Made by a program: the position numbers and the translations under genes. From Clusia tigrina (lineage: Eukaryota; Arthropoda; Insecta; Diptera; Clusiidae), in contig OV050032.1 in the NCBI GenBank assembly GCA_920105625.2, positions 91,806,542 to 91,870,541 of the forward strand: 64,000 bases of DNA, given 5' to 3'. This document shows, one piece after another, positions 39,199 to 52,042 of this stretch. Below the pieces are notes generated by a model, which saw only the letters and a list, made by a program, of their open reading frames with translations, searched no databases and was not told the origin of the DNA. Every line of letters begins with the position of its first letter. Positions within the stretch are counted from its first letter, which is position 1.

Positions 39199-41550
39199 CA
39201 AATCAAACACTGAGAAAACTTCAAATGGCCCTAACTTCTATACGGTACGACCTACACCTATCAAAGGTTGCAACATAAAAATGCTTGTAACTTTTTACTG
39301 GAGCGTCATAAAACCTTGAAATTTTGTAACTATAAAGTACTCGAGCCTCTTGCCAATCTAATCTATCGCTCAAAGCTATGCTACCCTTGAGTCCCAAATC
39401 AAACACTGATAAAACTTCAAATGGCCCTAACTTCTATACGGTGCGTCCTACATCTATCAAAGTTTGCAATATGCAAATGCTTGTAACTTTTTACTGGAGC
39501 GTCATAAAACCTTGAAATTTTGTAACAATAAAGTACTCGAGCCTCTTGCCAATTTAAGCTATCGCTCAAAGCTATGCCACCCTTGAGTCCCAAATCAAAC
39601 ACTGAGAAAACTTCAAATGGCCCTAACTTCCATACGGTACGTCCTACACGTATGAAAGTTTGCAATATACAAATGCTTGTAACTTTTTACTGGAGCGTCA
39701 TAAAACCTTGAAATTTTGTAACAATAAATTACTCGAGCCTCTTGTCTATTTAAGCTATCGCTCAAAGCTATGCTACCCTTGAGTCCCAAATCAAACACTG
39801 AGAAAACTTCAAATGGCCCTAACTTCTATACGGTACGTCCTACACCTATCAAAGTTTGCAACATACAAATGCTTGTAACTTTTTACTGGAGCGTCATAAA
39901 ACCTTGAAATTTTGTAACAATAAATTACTCGAGCCTCTTGTCAATCTAATCTATCGCTCAAATCTATGCTACCCTTGAGTCCCAAATCAAACACTGAGAA
40001 AACTTCAAATGGCCCTAACTTCTATACGGTACGTCCTACACCTATCAAAGTTTGCAACATACAAATGCTTGTAACTTTTTACTGGAGCGTCATAAAACCT
40101 TGAAATTTTGTAACAATAAAGTACTCGAGCCTCTTGCCAATCTAATCTATCGCTCAAAACTATGCTACCCTTGAGTCCCAAATCAAACACTGAGAAAACT
40201 TCAAATGGCCCTAACTTCTATACGGTACGTCCTACACCTATCAAAGTTTGCAATATACAAATGCTTGTAACTTTTTACTGGAGCGTCATAAAACCTTGAA
40301 ATTTTGTAACAATAAAGTACTCGAGCCTCTTGCCAATCTAATTTATCGCTCAAAGCTATGCTACCCTTGAGTCCCAAATCAAACACTGAGAAAACTTCAA
40401 ACGGCCCTAACTTCTATACAGTACGTCCTACACCTATCAAAGTTTGCAACATACAAATGCTTGTAACTTTTTACTGGAGCGTCATAAAACCTTGAAATTT
40501 TGTAACAATAAAGTACTCGAGCCTCTTGCCAATCTAATCTATCGCTCAAAGCTATGCTACCCTTGACTCTCAAATCAAACACTGAGAAAACTTCAAATGG
40601 CCCTAACTTCTATACGGTACGTCCTACACCTATCAAAGTTTGCAACATACAAATGCTAGTAACTTTTAACTGGAGCGTCATAAAACCTTGAAATTTTGTA
40701 ACAGTAAAGTACTCGAGCCTCTTGTCTATTTAAGCTATCGCTCAAAGCTATGCTACCCTTGAGTCCCAAATCAAACACTGAGAAAACTTCAAATGGCCCT
40801 AACTTCTATACGGTACGTCCTACACCTATCAAAGTTTGCAACATACAAATGCTTGTAACTTTTTACTGGAGCGTCATAAAACCTTGAAATTTTGTAACAA
40901 TAAATTACTCGAGCCTCTTGTCAATCTAATCTATCGCTCAAAGCTATGCTACCCTTGAGTCCCAAATCAAACACTGAGAAAACTTCAAATGGCCCTAACT
41001 TCTATACGGTACTTCCTACACCTATCAAAGTTTGCAACATACAAATGCTTGTAACTTTTTACTGGAGCGTCATAAAACCTTGAAATTTTGTAACAATAAA
41101 GTACTCGAGCCTCTTGCCAATCTAATCTATCGCTCAAAGCTATGCTACCCTTGAGTCCCAAATCAAACACTGAGAAAACTTCAAATGGCCCTAACTTCTA
41201 TACGGTACGTCCTACACCTATCAAAGTTTGCAATATACAAATGCTTGTAACTTTTTACTGGAGCGTCATAAAACCTTGAAATTTTGTAACAATAAAGTAC
41301 TCGAGCCTCTTGCCAATCTAATCTATCGCTCAAAGCTATGCTACCCTTGAGTCCCAAATCAAACACTGAGAAAACTTCATATGGCCCTAACTTCTATACT
41401 GTACCTCCTACACCTATCAAAGTTTGCAACATACAAATGCTTGTAACTTTTTACTGGAGCGTCATAAAACCTTGAAATTTTGTAACAATAAAGTACTCGA
41501 GCCTCTTGCCAATCTAATCTATCGCTCAAAGCTATGCTACCCTTGAGTCC
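39199..41550. repeat. 12-unit higher-order repeat, copy 1 (2,352 bp)
   Basis: Order: H, J, E, C, B (AAACTATGC), B (ATTTATCG), I, A-like with TTTTAACTGG and ACAGTAAAG, C, K, B, G. Copy 2 at 41,551 has the same order except that its J is truncated and its G is absent. The unit at 40,375 ends in GACTCTCAAATC, which in the later copies is GACTCATAAATC. Confidence 0.88.
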
Positions 41551-41746
41551 CAAATCAAACACTGAGAAAACTTCAAATGGCCCTAACTTCTATACGGTAC
41601 GACCTACACCTATCAAAGGTTGCAACATAAAAATGCTTGTAACTTTTTACTGGAGCGTCATAAAACCTTGAAATTTTGTAACTATAAAGTACTCGAGCCT
41701 CTTGCCAATCTAATCTATCGCTCAAAGCTATGCTACCCTTGAGTCC

Positions 41747-41850
41747 CAAATCAAACACTGATAAAACTTCAAATGGCCCTAACTTCTATACGGTGCGTCC
41801 TACATCTACCAATTTAAGCTATCGCTCAAAGCTATGCCACCCTTGAGTCC
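41747..41850. repeat. Truncated 104-bp unit (92-bp internal deletion)
   Basis: The unit starts as class J (ATAAAAC, GTGCGTCC, TACATCTA) and at 41,808/41,809 jumps to CCAATTTAAGC and GCTATGCCACC, the class J tail. Comparison with the intact J units at 39,395 and 45,379 shows exactly 92 bp missing, from m67 to the end of CTCTTG. The lost part is the second internal copy, the AATAAA and the XhoI site. This is the only large length change in the window. Junction microhomology is minimal (at most one or two bases). Confidence 0.97.
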
Positions 41851-42242
41851 CAAATCAAACACTGAGAAAACTTCAAATGGCCCTAACTTCCATACGGTAC
41901 GTCCTACACGTATGAAAGTTTGCAATATACAAATGCTTGTAACTTTTTACTGGAGCGTCATAAAACCTTGAAATTTTGTAACAATAAATTACTCGAGCCT
42001 CTTGTCTATTTAAGCTATCGCTCAAAGCTATGCTACCCTTGAGTCCCAAATCAAACACTGAGAAAACTTCAAATGGCCCTAACTTCTATACGGTACGTCC
42101 TACACCTATCAAAGTTTGCAACATACAAATGCTTGTAACTTTTTACTGGAGCGTCATAAAACCTTGAAATTTTGTAACAATAAATTACTCGAGCCTCTTG
42201 TCAATCTAATCTATCGCTCAAAGCTATGCTACCCTTGAGTCC

Positions 42243-43614
42243 CAAATCAAACACTGAGAAAACTTCAAATGGCCCTAACTTCTATACGGTACGTCCTACA
42301 CCTATCAAAGTTTGCAACATACAAATGCTTGTAACTTTTTACTGGAGCGTCATAAAACCTTGAAATTTTGTAACAATAAAGTACTCGAGCCTCTTGCCAA
42401 TCTAATCTATCGCTCAAAACTATGCTACCCTTGAGTCCCAAATCAAACACTGAGAAAACTTCAAATGGCCCTAACTTCTATACGGTACGTCCTACACCTA
42501 TCAAAGTTTGCAATATACAAATGCTTGTAACTTTTTACTGGAGCGTCACAAAACCTTGAAATTTTGTAACAATAAAGTACTCGAGCCTCTTGCCAATCTA
42601 ATTTATCGCTCAAAGCTATGCTACCCTTGAGTCCCAAATCAAACACTGAGAAAACTTCAAACGGCCCTAACTTCTATACAGTACGTCCTACACCTATCAA
42701 AGTTTGCAACATACAAATGCTTGTAACTTTTTACTGGAGCGTCATAAAACCTTGAAATTTTGTAACAATAAAGTACTCGAGCCTCTTGCCAATCTAATCT
42801 ATCGCTCAAAGCTATGCTACCCTTGACTCATAAATCAAACACTGAGAAAACTTCAAATGGCCCTAACTTCTATACGGTACGTCCTACACCTATCAAAGTT
42901 TGCAACATACAAATGCTTGTAACTTTTAACTGGAGCGTCATAAAACCTTGAAATTTTGTAACAGTAAAGTACTCGAGCCTCTTGTCTATTTAAGCTATCG
43001 CTCAAAGCTATGCTACCCTTGAGTCCCAAATCAAACACTGAGAAAACTTCAAATGGCCCTAACTTCTATACGGTACGTCCTACACCTATCAAAGTTTGCA
43101 ACATACAAATGCTTGTAACTTTTTACTGGAGCGTCATAAAACCTTGAAATTTTGTAACAATAAATTACTCGAGCCTCTTGTCAATCTAATCTATCGCTCA
43201 AAGCTATGCTACCCTTGAGTCCCAAATCAAACACTGAGAAAACTTCAAATGGCCCTAACTTTTATACGGTACTTCCTACACCTATCAAAGTTTGCAACAT
43301 ACAAATGCTTGTAACTTTTTACTGGAGCGTCATAAAACCTTGAAATTTTGTAACAATAAAGTACTCGAGCCTCTTGCCAATCTAATCTATCGCTCAAAGC
43401 TATGCTACCCTTGAGTCCCAAATCAAACACTGAGAAAACTTCAAATGGCCCTAACTTCTATACGGTACGTCCTACACCTATCAAAGTTTGCAATATACAA
43501 ATGCTTGTAACTTTTTACTGGAGCGTCATAAAACCTTGAAATTTTGTAACAATAAAATACTCGAGCCTCTTGCCAATCTAATCTATCGCTCAAAGCTATG
43601 CTACCCTTGAGTCC
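42243..43614. repeat. 7-unit repeat, type 1, copy 1 (1,372 bp)
   Basis: B (AAACTATGC), B (ATTTATCG), I, A-like (TTTTAACTGG, ACAGTAAAG), C, K, B. It overlaps the second half of 12-unit copy 2 and was re-duplicated to give 43,615-44,986. GACTCATAAATC is a private marker of both copies. Confidence 0.88.
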
Positions 43615-44986
43615 CAAATCAAACACTGAGAAAACTTCAAATGGCCCTAACTTCTATACGGTACGTCCTACACCTATCAAAGTTTGCAACATACAAATGC
43701 TTGTAACTTTTTACTGGAGCGTCATAAAACCTTGAAATTTTGTAACAATAAAGTACTCGAGCCTCTTGCCAATCTAATCTATCGCTCAAAACTATGCTAC
43801 CCTTGAGTCCCAAATCAAACACTGAGAAAACTTCAAATGGCCCTAACTTCTATACGGTACGTCCTACACCTATCAAAGTTTGCAATATACAAATGCTTGT
43901 AACTTTTTACTGGAGCGTCATAAAACCTTGAAATTTTGTAACAATAAAGTACTCGAGCCTCTTGCCAATCTAATTTATCGCTCAAAGCTATGCTACCCTT
44001 GAGTCCCAAATCAAACACTGAGAAAACTTCAAACGGCCCTAACTTCTATACAGTACGTCCTACACCTATCAAAGTTTGCAATATACAAATGCTTGTAACT
44101 TTTTACTGGAGCGTCATAAAACCTTGAAATTTTGTAACAATAAAGTACTCGAGCCTCTTGCCAATCTAATCTATCGCTCAAAGCTATGCTACCCTTGACT
44201 CATAAATCAAACACTGAGAAAACTTCAAATGGCCCTAACTTCTATACGGTACGTCCTACACCTATCAAAGTTTGCAACATACAAATGCTTGTAACTTTTA
44301 ACTGGAGCGTCATAAAACCTTGAAATTTTGTAACAGTAAAGTACTCGAGCCTCTTGTCTATTTAAGCTATCGCTCAAAGCTATGCTACCCTTGAGTCCCA
44401 AATCAAACACTGAGAAAACTTCAAATGGCCCTAACTTCTATACGGTACGTCCTACACCTATCAAAGTTTGCAACATACAAATGCTTGTAACTTTTTACTG
44501 GAGCGTCATAAAACCTTGAAATTTTGTAACAATAAATTACTCGAGCCTCTTGTCAATCTAATCTATCGCTCAAAGCTATGCTACCCTTGAGTCCCAAATC
44601 AAACACTGAGAAAACTTCAAATGGCCCTAACTTCTATACGGTACGTCCTACACCTATCAAAGTTTGCAACATACAAATGCTTGTAACTTTTTACTGGAGC
44701 GTCAGAAAACCTTGAAATTTTGTAAAAATAAAGTACTCGAGCATCTTGCCAATCTAATCTATCGCTCAAAGCTATGCTACCCTTGAGTCCCAAATCAAAC
44801 ACTGAGAAAACTTCAAATGGCCCTAACTTCTATACGGTACGTCCTACACCTATCAAAGTTTGCAATATACAAATGCTTGTAACTTTTTACTGGAGCGTCA
44901 TAAAACCTTGAAATTTTGTAACAATAAAGTACTCGAGCCTCTTGCCAATCTAATCTATCGCTCAAAGCTATGCTACCCTTGAGTCC
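43615..44986. repeat. 7-unit repeat, type 1, copy 2 (1,372 bp)
   Basis: This follows copy 1 closely through five units. The sixth differs: in place of K it has GCGTCAGAAAACC, GTAAAAATAAAG and GAGCATCTTG, the first two of which otherwise mark the units at 28,615-28,810 and 36,063-36,257. That suggests conversion from another unit or independent change. Confidence 0.85.
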
Positions 44987-46554
44987 CAAATCAAACACTG
45001 AGAAAACTTCAAATGGCCCTAACTTCTATACTGAACCTCCTACACCTATCAAAGTTTGCAACACACAAATGCTTGTAACTTTTTACTGGAGCGTCATAAA
45101 ACCTTGAAATTTTGTAACAATAAAGTACTCGAGCCTCTTGCCAATCTAATCTATCGCTCAAAGCTATGCTACCCTTGAGTCCCAAATCAAACACTGAGAA
45201 AACTTCAAATGGCCCTAACTTCTATACGGTACGACCTACACCTATCAAAGGTTGCAACATAAAAATGCTTGTAACTTTTTACTGGAGCGTCATAAAACCT
45301 TGAAATTTTGTAACTATAAAGTACTCGAGCCTCTTGCCAATCTAATCTATCGCTCAAAGCTATGCTACCCTTGAGTCCCAAATCAAACACTGATAAAACT
45401 TCAAATGGCCCTAACTTCTATACGGTGCGTCCTACATCTATCAAAGTTTGCAATATGCAAATGCTTGTAACTTTTTACTGGAGCGTCATAAAACCTTGAA
45501 ATTTTGTAACAATAAAGTACTCGAGCCTCTTGCCAATTTAAGCTATCGCTCAAAGCTATGCCACCCTTGAGTCCCAAATCAAACACTGAGAAAACTTCAA
45601 ATGGCCCTAACTTCCATACGGTACGTCCTACACGTATGAAAGTTTGCAATATACAAATGCTTGTAACTTTTTACTGGAGCGTCATAAAACCTTGAAATTT
45701 TGTAACAATAAATTACTCGAGCCTCTTGTCTATTTAAGCTATCGCTCAAAGCTATGCTACCCTTGAGTCCCAAATCAAACACTGAGAAAACTTCAAATGG
45801 CCCTAACTTCTATACTGTACCTCCTACACCTATCAAAGTTTGCAATATACATATGCTTGTAACTTTTTACTGGAGCGTCATAAAACCTTGAAATTTTGTA
45901 ACAATAAAGTACTCGAGCCTCTTGCCAATCTAATCTATCGCTCAAAGCTATGCTACCCTTGAGTCCCAAATCAAACACTGAGAAAACTTCAAATGGCCCT
46001 AACTTCTATACTGTACCTCCTACACCTATCAAAGTTTGCAACATACAAATGCTTGTAACTTTTTACTGGAGCGTCATAAAACCTTGAAATTTTGTAACAA
46101 TAAAGTACTCGAGCCTCTTGCCAATCTAATCTATCGCTCAAAACTATGCTACCCTTGAGTCCCAAATCAAACACTGAGAAAACTTCAAATGGCCCTAACT
46201 TCTATACGGTACGACCTACACCTATCAAAGGTTGCAACATAAAAATGCTTGTAACTTTTTACTGGAGCGTCATAAAACCTTGAAATTTTGTAACTATAAA
46301 GTACTCGAGCCTCTTGCCAATCTAATCTATCGCTCAAAGCTATGCTACCCTTGAGTCCCAAATCAAACACTGATAAAACTTCAAATGGCCCTAACTTCTA
46401 TACGGTGCGTCCTACATCTATCAAAGTTTGCAATATGCAAATACTTGTAAATTTTTACTGGAGCGTCATAAAACCTTGAAATTTTGTAACAATAAAGTAC
46501 TCGAGCCTCTTGCCAATTTAAGCTATCGCTCAAAGCTATGCCACCCTTGAGTCC
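44987..46554. repeat. G-H-J-E run with extra G-G-H-J
   Basis: Units: G with CTGAACCTCC (44,987), H (45,183), J (45,379), E (45,575), G (45,771), G with AAACTATGC (45,967), H (46,163), J with AAATACTTG (46,359). The second half is an imperfect repeat of the first. The second J is followed by a C unit instead of E. Confidence 0.85.
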
Positions 46555-47926
46555 CAAATCAAACACTGAGAAAACTTCAAATGGCCCTAACTTCTATACG
46601 GTACGTCCTACACCTATCAAAGTTTGCAACATACAAATGCTTGTAACTTTTTACTGGAGCGTCATAAAACCTTGAAATTTTGTAACAATAAATTACTCGA
46701 GCCTCTTGTCAATCTAATCTATCGCTCAAAGCTATGCTACCCTTGAGTCCCAAATCAAACACTGAGAAAACTTCAAATGGCCCTAACTTCTATACGGTAC
46801 TTCCTACACCTATCAAAGTTTGCAACATACAAATGCTTGTAACTTTTTACTGGAGCGTCATAAAACCTTGAAATTTTGTAACAATAAAGTACTCGAGCCT
46901 CTTGCCAATCTAATCCATCGCTCAAAGCTATGCTACCCTTGAGTCCCAAATCAAACACTGAGAAAACTTCAAATGGCCCTAACTTCTATACGGTACGTCC
47001 TACACCTATCAAAGTTTGCAATATACAAATGCTTGTAACTTTTTACTGGAGCGTCATAAAACCTTGAAATTTTGTAACAATAAAGTACTCGAGCCTCTTG
47101 CCAATCTAATCTATCGCTCAAAGCTATGCTACCCTTGAGTCCCAAATCAAACACTGAGAAAACTTCAAATGGCCCTAACTTCTATGCTGTACCTCCTACA
47201 CCTATCAAAGTTTTCAACATACAAATGCTTGTAACTTTTTACTGGAGCGTCATAAAACCTTGAAATTTTGTAACAATAAAGTACTCGAGCCTCTTGCCAA
47301 TCTAATATATCGCTCAAAGCTATGCTACCCTTGAGTCCCAAATCAAACACTGAGAAAACTTCAAATGGCCCTAACTTCTATACGGTACGACCTACACCTA
47401 TCAAAGGTTGCAACATAAAAATGCTTGTAACTTTTTACTGGAGCGTCATAAAACCTTGAAATTTTGTAACTATAAAGTACTCGAGCCTCTTGCCAATCTA
47501 ATCTATCGCTCAAAGCTATGCTACCCTTGAGTCCCAAATCAAACACTGAGAAAACTTCAAATGGCCCTAACTTCTATACGGTACGACCTACACCTATCAA
47601 AGGTTGCAACATAAAAATGCTTGTAACTTTTTACTGGAGCGTCATAAAACCTTGAAATTTTGTAACTATAAAGTACTCGAGCCTCTTGCCAATCTAATCT
47701 ATCGCTCAAAGCTATGCTACCTTTGAGTCCCAAATCAAACACTGAGAAAACTTCAAATGGCCCTAACTTCTATACTGTACCTCCTACACCTATCAAAGTT
47801 TGCAACATACAAATGCTTGTAACTTTTTACTGGAGCGTCATAAAACCTTGAAATTTTGTAACAATAAAGTACTCGAGCCTCTTGCCAATCTAATCTATCG
47901 CTCAAAGCTATGCTACCCTTGAGTCC
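46555..47926. repeat. 7-unit repeat, type 2, copy 1 (1,372 bp)
   Basis: Order C, K, B, G, H, H, G. Private markers shared with copy 2: ATGCTGTACC (47,183), GTTTTCAACATAC (47,209), AATATATCG and GCTACCTTTGAG (47,716). Confidence 0.92.
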
Positions 47927-49298
47927 CAAATCAAACACTGAGAAAACTTCAAATGGCCCTAACTTCTATACGGTACGTCCTACACCTATCAAAGTTTGCA
48001 ACATACAAATGCTTGTAACTTTTTACTGGAGCGTCATAAAACCTTGAAATTTTGTAACAATAAATTACTCGAGCCTCTTGTCAATCTAATCTATCGCTCA
48101 AAGCTATGCTACCCTTGAGTCCCAAATCAAACACTGAGAAAACTTCAAATGGCCCTAACTTCTATACGGTACTTCCTACACCTATCAAAGTTTGCAACAT
48201 ACAAATGCTTGTAACTTTTTACTGGAGCGTCATAAAACCTTGAAATTTTGCAACAATAAACTACTCGAGCCTCTTGCCAATCTAATCTATCGCTCAAAGC
48301 TATGCTACCCTTGAGTCCCAAATCAAACACTGAGAAAACTTCAAATGGCCCTAACTTCTATACGGTACGTCCTACACCTATCAAAGTTTGCAATATACAA
48401 ATGCTTGTAACTTTTTACTGGAGCGTCATAAAACCTTGAAATTTTGTAACAATAAAGTACTCGAGCCTCTTGCCAATCTAATCTATCGCTCAAAGCTATG
48501 CTACCCTTGAGTCCCAAATCAAACACTGAGAAAACTTCAAATGGCCCTAACTTCTATGCTGTACCTCCTACACCTATCAAAGTTTTCAACATACAAATGC
48601 TTGTAACTTTTTACTGGAGCGTCATAAAACCTTGAAATTTTGTAACAATAAAGTACTCGAGCCTCTTGCCAATCTAATATATCGCTCAAAGCTATGCTAC
48701 CCTTGAGTCCCAAATCAAACACTGAGAAAACTTCAAATGGCCCTAACTTCTATACGGTACGACCTACACCTATCAAAGGTTGCAACATAAAAATGCTTGT
48801 AACTTTTTACTGGAGCGTCATAAAACCTTGAAATTTTGTAACTATAAAGTACTCGAGCCTCTTGCCAATCTAATCTATCGCTCAAAGCTATGCTACCCTT
48901 GAGTCCCAAATCAAACACTGAGAAAACTTCAAATGGCCCTAACTTCTATACGGTACGACCTACACCTATCAAAGGTTGCAACATAAAAATGCTTGTAACT
49001 TTTTACTGGAGCGTCATAAAACCTTGAAATTTTGTAACTATAAAGTACTCGAGCCTCTTGCCAATCTAATCTATCGCTCAAAGCTATGCTACCTTTGAGT
49101 CCCAAATCAAACACTGAGAAAACTTCAAATGGCCCTAACTTCTATACTGTACCTCCTACACCTATCAAAGTTTGCAACATACAAATGCTTGTAACTTTTT
49201 ACTGGAGCGTCATAAAACCTTGAAATTTTGTAACAATAAAGTACTCGAGCCTCTTGCCAATCTAATCTATCGCTCAAAGCTATGCTACCCTTGAGTCC
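47927..49298. repeat. 7-unit repeat, type 2, copy 2 (1,372 bp)
   Basis: Identical in order to copy 1. I see about three differences: AATCCATCG (46,911) against AATCTATCG, and two in TTGCAACAATAAAC (48,247) against TTGTAACAATAAAG. The similarity implies a recent duplication. Confidence 0.92.
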
Positions 49299-50670
49299 CA
49301 AATCAAACACTGAGAAAACTTCAAATGGCCCTAACTTCTATACGGTACGTCCTACACCTATCAAAGGTTGCAACATACAAATGCTTGTAACTTTTTACTG
49401 GAGCGTCATAAAACCTTGAAATTTTGTAACAATAAAGTACTCGATCCTCTTGCCAATCTAATCTATCGCTCAAAGCTATGCTACCCTTGACTCCCAAATC
49501 AAACACTGAGAAAACTTCAAATGGCCCTAACTTCTATACGGTACGTCTCACACCTACCAAAGTTTGCAACATACAAATGCTTGTAACTTTTTACTGGAGC
49601 GTCATAAAACCTTGAAATTTTGTAACAATAAAGTACTCGAGCCTCTTGCCAATCTAATCTATCGCTCAAAGCTATGCTACCCTTGAGCCCCAAATCAAAC
49701 ACTGATAAAACTTCAAATGGCCCTAACTTCTATACGGTACGTCCTACACCTATCAAAGTTTGCAACTTACAAATGCTTGTAACTTTTTACTGGAGCGTCA
49801 GAAAACCTTGAAATTTTGTAACTATAAAGTACTCGAGCCTCTTGCCAATCTAATCTATTGCTCAGAGCTATGCTACCCTTGAGTCCCAAATCAAACACTG
49901 AGAAAACTTCAAATGGCCCTAACTTCTATACGGTACGTCCTACACCTATCAAAGTTTGCAACATACAAATGCTTGTAACTTTTTACTGGAGCGTCATAAA
50001 ACCTTGAAATTTTGTAACAATAAAGTACTCGAGCCTCTTGCCAATCTAATCTATCGCTCAAAGCTATGCTACCCTTGAGTCCCAAATCAAACACTGAGAA
50101 AACTTCAAATGGCCCTAACTTCTATACGGTACGACCTACACCTATCAAAGGTTGCAACATAAAAATGCTTGTAACTTTTTACTGGAGCGTCATAAAACCT
50201 TGAAATTTTGTAACAATAAATTACTCGAGCCTCTTGTCAATCTAATCTATCGCTCAGAGCTATGCTACCCTTGAGTCGCAAATCAAACACTGAGAAAACT
50301 TCAAATGGCCCTAACTTCTATACGGTACGACCTACACCTAGCAAAGTTTGCAACATACAAATGCTTGTAACTTTTTACTGGAGCGTCATAAAACCTTGAA
50401 ATTTTGTAACAATAAAGTACTCGAGCCTCTTGCCAATCTAATCTATCGCTCAAAGCTATGCTACCCTTGAGTCCCAAATCAAACACTGAGAAAACTTCAA
50501 AAGGCCCTAACTTCTATACGGTACGTCCTACACCTATCAAAGTTTGCAATATACAAAAGCTTGTAACTTTTTACTGGAGCGTCATAAAACCTTGAAATTT
50601 TGTAACAATAAAGTACTCGAGCCTCTTGCCAATCTAATCTATCGCTCAAAGCTATGCTACCCTTGCGTCC
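49299..50670. repeat. Transition stretch of seven units
   Basis: Mostly B-like units with scattered private changes (CTCGATCC near 49,442, GAGCCCC near 49,686, CAGAGC near 49,863). The last H unit is at 50,083 and a partial H (GTACGACC but not ATAAAAATGC) at 50,279. The first GAGTCGCAAATC mark appears at 50,272. A plus-strand ORF at 50,544-50,762 arises from AAAAGC replacing AAATGC and is not a gene. Confidence 0.75.
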
Positions 50671-52042
50671 CAAATCAAACACTGAGAAAACTTCAAATGG
50701 CCCTAACTTCTATACGGTACGTCCTACACCTATCAAAGGTTGCAACATACAAATGCTTGTAACTTTTTACTGGAGCGTCATAAAACCTTGAAATTTTGTA
50801 ACAATAAATTACTCGAGCCTCTTGTCAATCTAATCTATCGCTCAGAGCTATGCTACCCTTGAGTCGCAGATCAAACACTGATAAAACTTCAAATGGCCCT
50901 AACTTCTATACGGTACGTCCTACACCTATCAAAGTTTGCAACTTACAAATGCTTGTAACTTTTTACTGGAGCGTCATAAAACCTTGAAATTTTGTAACAA
51001 TAAATTACTCGAGCCTCTTGTCTATTTAAGCTATCGCTCAAAGCTATGCTACCCTTGAGTCCCAAATCAAACATTGAGAAAACTTCAAATGGCCCTAACT
51101 TCTATACGGTACGTCCTACACCTATCAAAGTTTGCAACATACAAATGCTTGTAACTTTTTACTGGAGCGTCATAAAACCTTGAAATTTTGTAACAATAAA
51201 TTACTCGAGCCTCTTGTCAATCTAATCTATCGCTCAAAGCTATGCTACCCTTGAGTCCCAAATCAAACACTGAGAAAACTTCAAATGGCCCTAACTTCTA
51301 TACGGTACGTCCTACACCTATCAAAGTTTGCAACATACAAATGCTTGTAACTTTTTACTGGAGCGTCATAAAACCTTGAAATTTTGTAACAATAAAGTAC
51401 TCGAGCCTCTTGCCAATCTAATCTATCGCTGAAAGCTATGCTACCCTTGAGTCCCAAATCAAACACTGAGAAAACTTCAAATGGCCCTAACTTCTATACG
51501 GTACGTCCTACACCTATCAAAGTTTGCAATATACAAATGCTTGTAACTTTTTACTGGAGCGTCATAGAACCTTGAAATTTTGTAACAATAAAGTACTCGA
51601 GCCTCTTGCCAATCTAATCTATCGCTCAAAGCTATGCTACCCTTGAGTCCCAAATCAAACACTGAGAAAACTTCAAACGGCCCTAACTTCTATACAGTAC
51701 GTCCTACACCTATCAAAGTTTGCAACATACAAATGCTTGTAACTTTTTACTGGAGCGTCATAAAACCTTGAAATTTTGTAACAATAAAGTACTCGAGCCT
51801 CTTGCCAATCTAATCTATCGCTCAAAGCTATGCTACCCTTGAGTCCCAAATCGAACACTGAGAAAACTTCAAATGGCCCTAACTTCTATACGGTACGTCC
51901 TACACCTATCAAAGTTTGCAACACACAAATGCTTGTAACTTTTTACTGGAGCGTCATAAAACCTGGAAATTTTGTAACAATAAAGTACTCGAGCCTCTTG
52001 CCAATCTAATCTATCGCTCAAAGCTATGCTACCCTTGAGTCC
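50671..52042. repeat. 7-unit repeat, type 3, copy 1 (1,372 bp)
   Basis: Order: C with AAAGGTTGC and CAGAGC, A with ATAAAAC and CAACTTAC, C, B, B, I, B. Compared with the later copies it has an ordinary B as the seventh unit and lacks TATACCTATC and GCGTTATAAAACC, so it is the more diverged member. Confidence 0.85.

Larger units (their letters stand above)
41551..43614. repeat. 12-unit higher-order repeat, copy 2, with truncated unit (2,064 bp)
   Basis: H (41,551), truncated J (41,747), E (41,851), C, B, B, I (42,635), A-like (42,831), C, K (43,223) and B (43,419). The G unit that closes copy 1 is missing because the array here jumps back to the AAACTATGC B unit and starts the 7-unit repeat of 43,615. 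Confidence 0.88.
38807..49298. repeat. G/H/J zone, a separate sub-array
   Basis: At 38,807 the class content changes abruptly. G units start at 38,807, 41,355, 44,987, 45,771, 45,967, 47,143, 47,731, 48,515 and 49,103. H units start at 39,003, 39,199, 41,551, 45,183, 46,163, 47,339, 47,535, 48,711 and 48,907. No D, F or L unit occurs in this zone, and none of G or H occurs before it. The usual order is G-H-(H)-J-E. Confidence 0.9.

Noticed and set aside
50544..50762. Plus-strand 72-codon ORF
   Set aside because: It begins at a TTG and depends on single private changes (AAAAGC for AAATGC and GCGTCC for GAGTCC). It is a frame accident.
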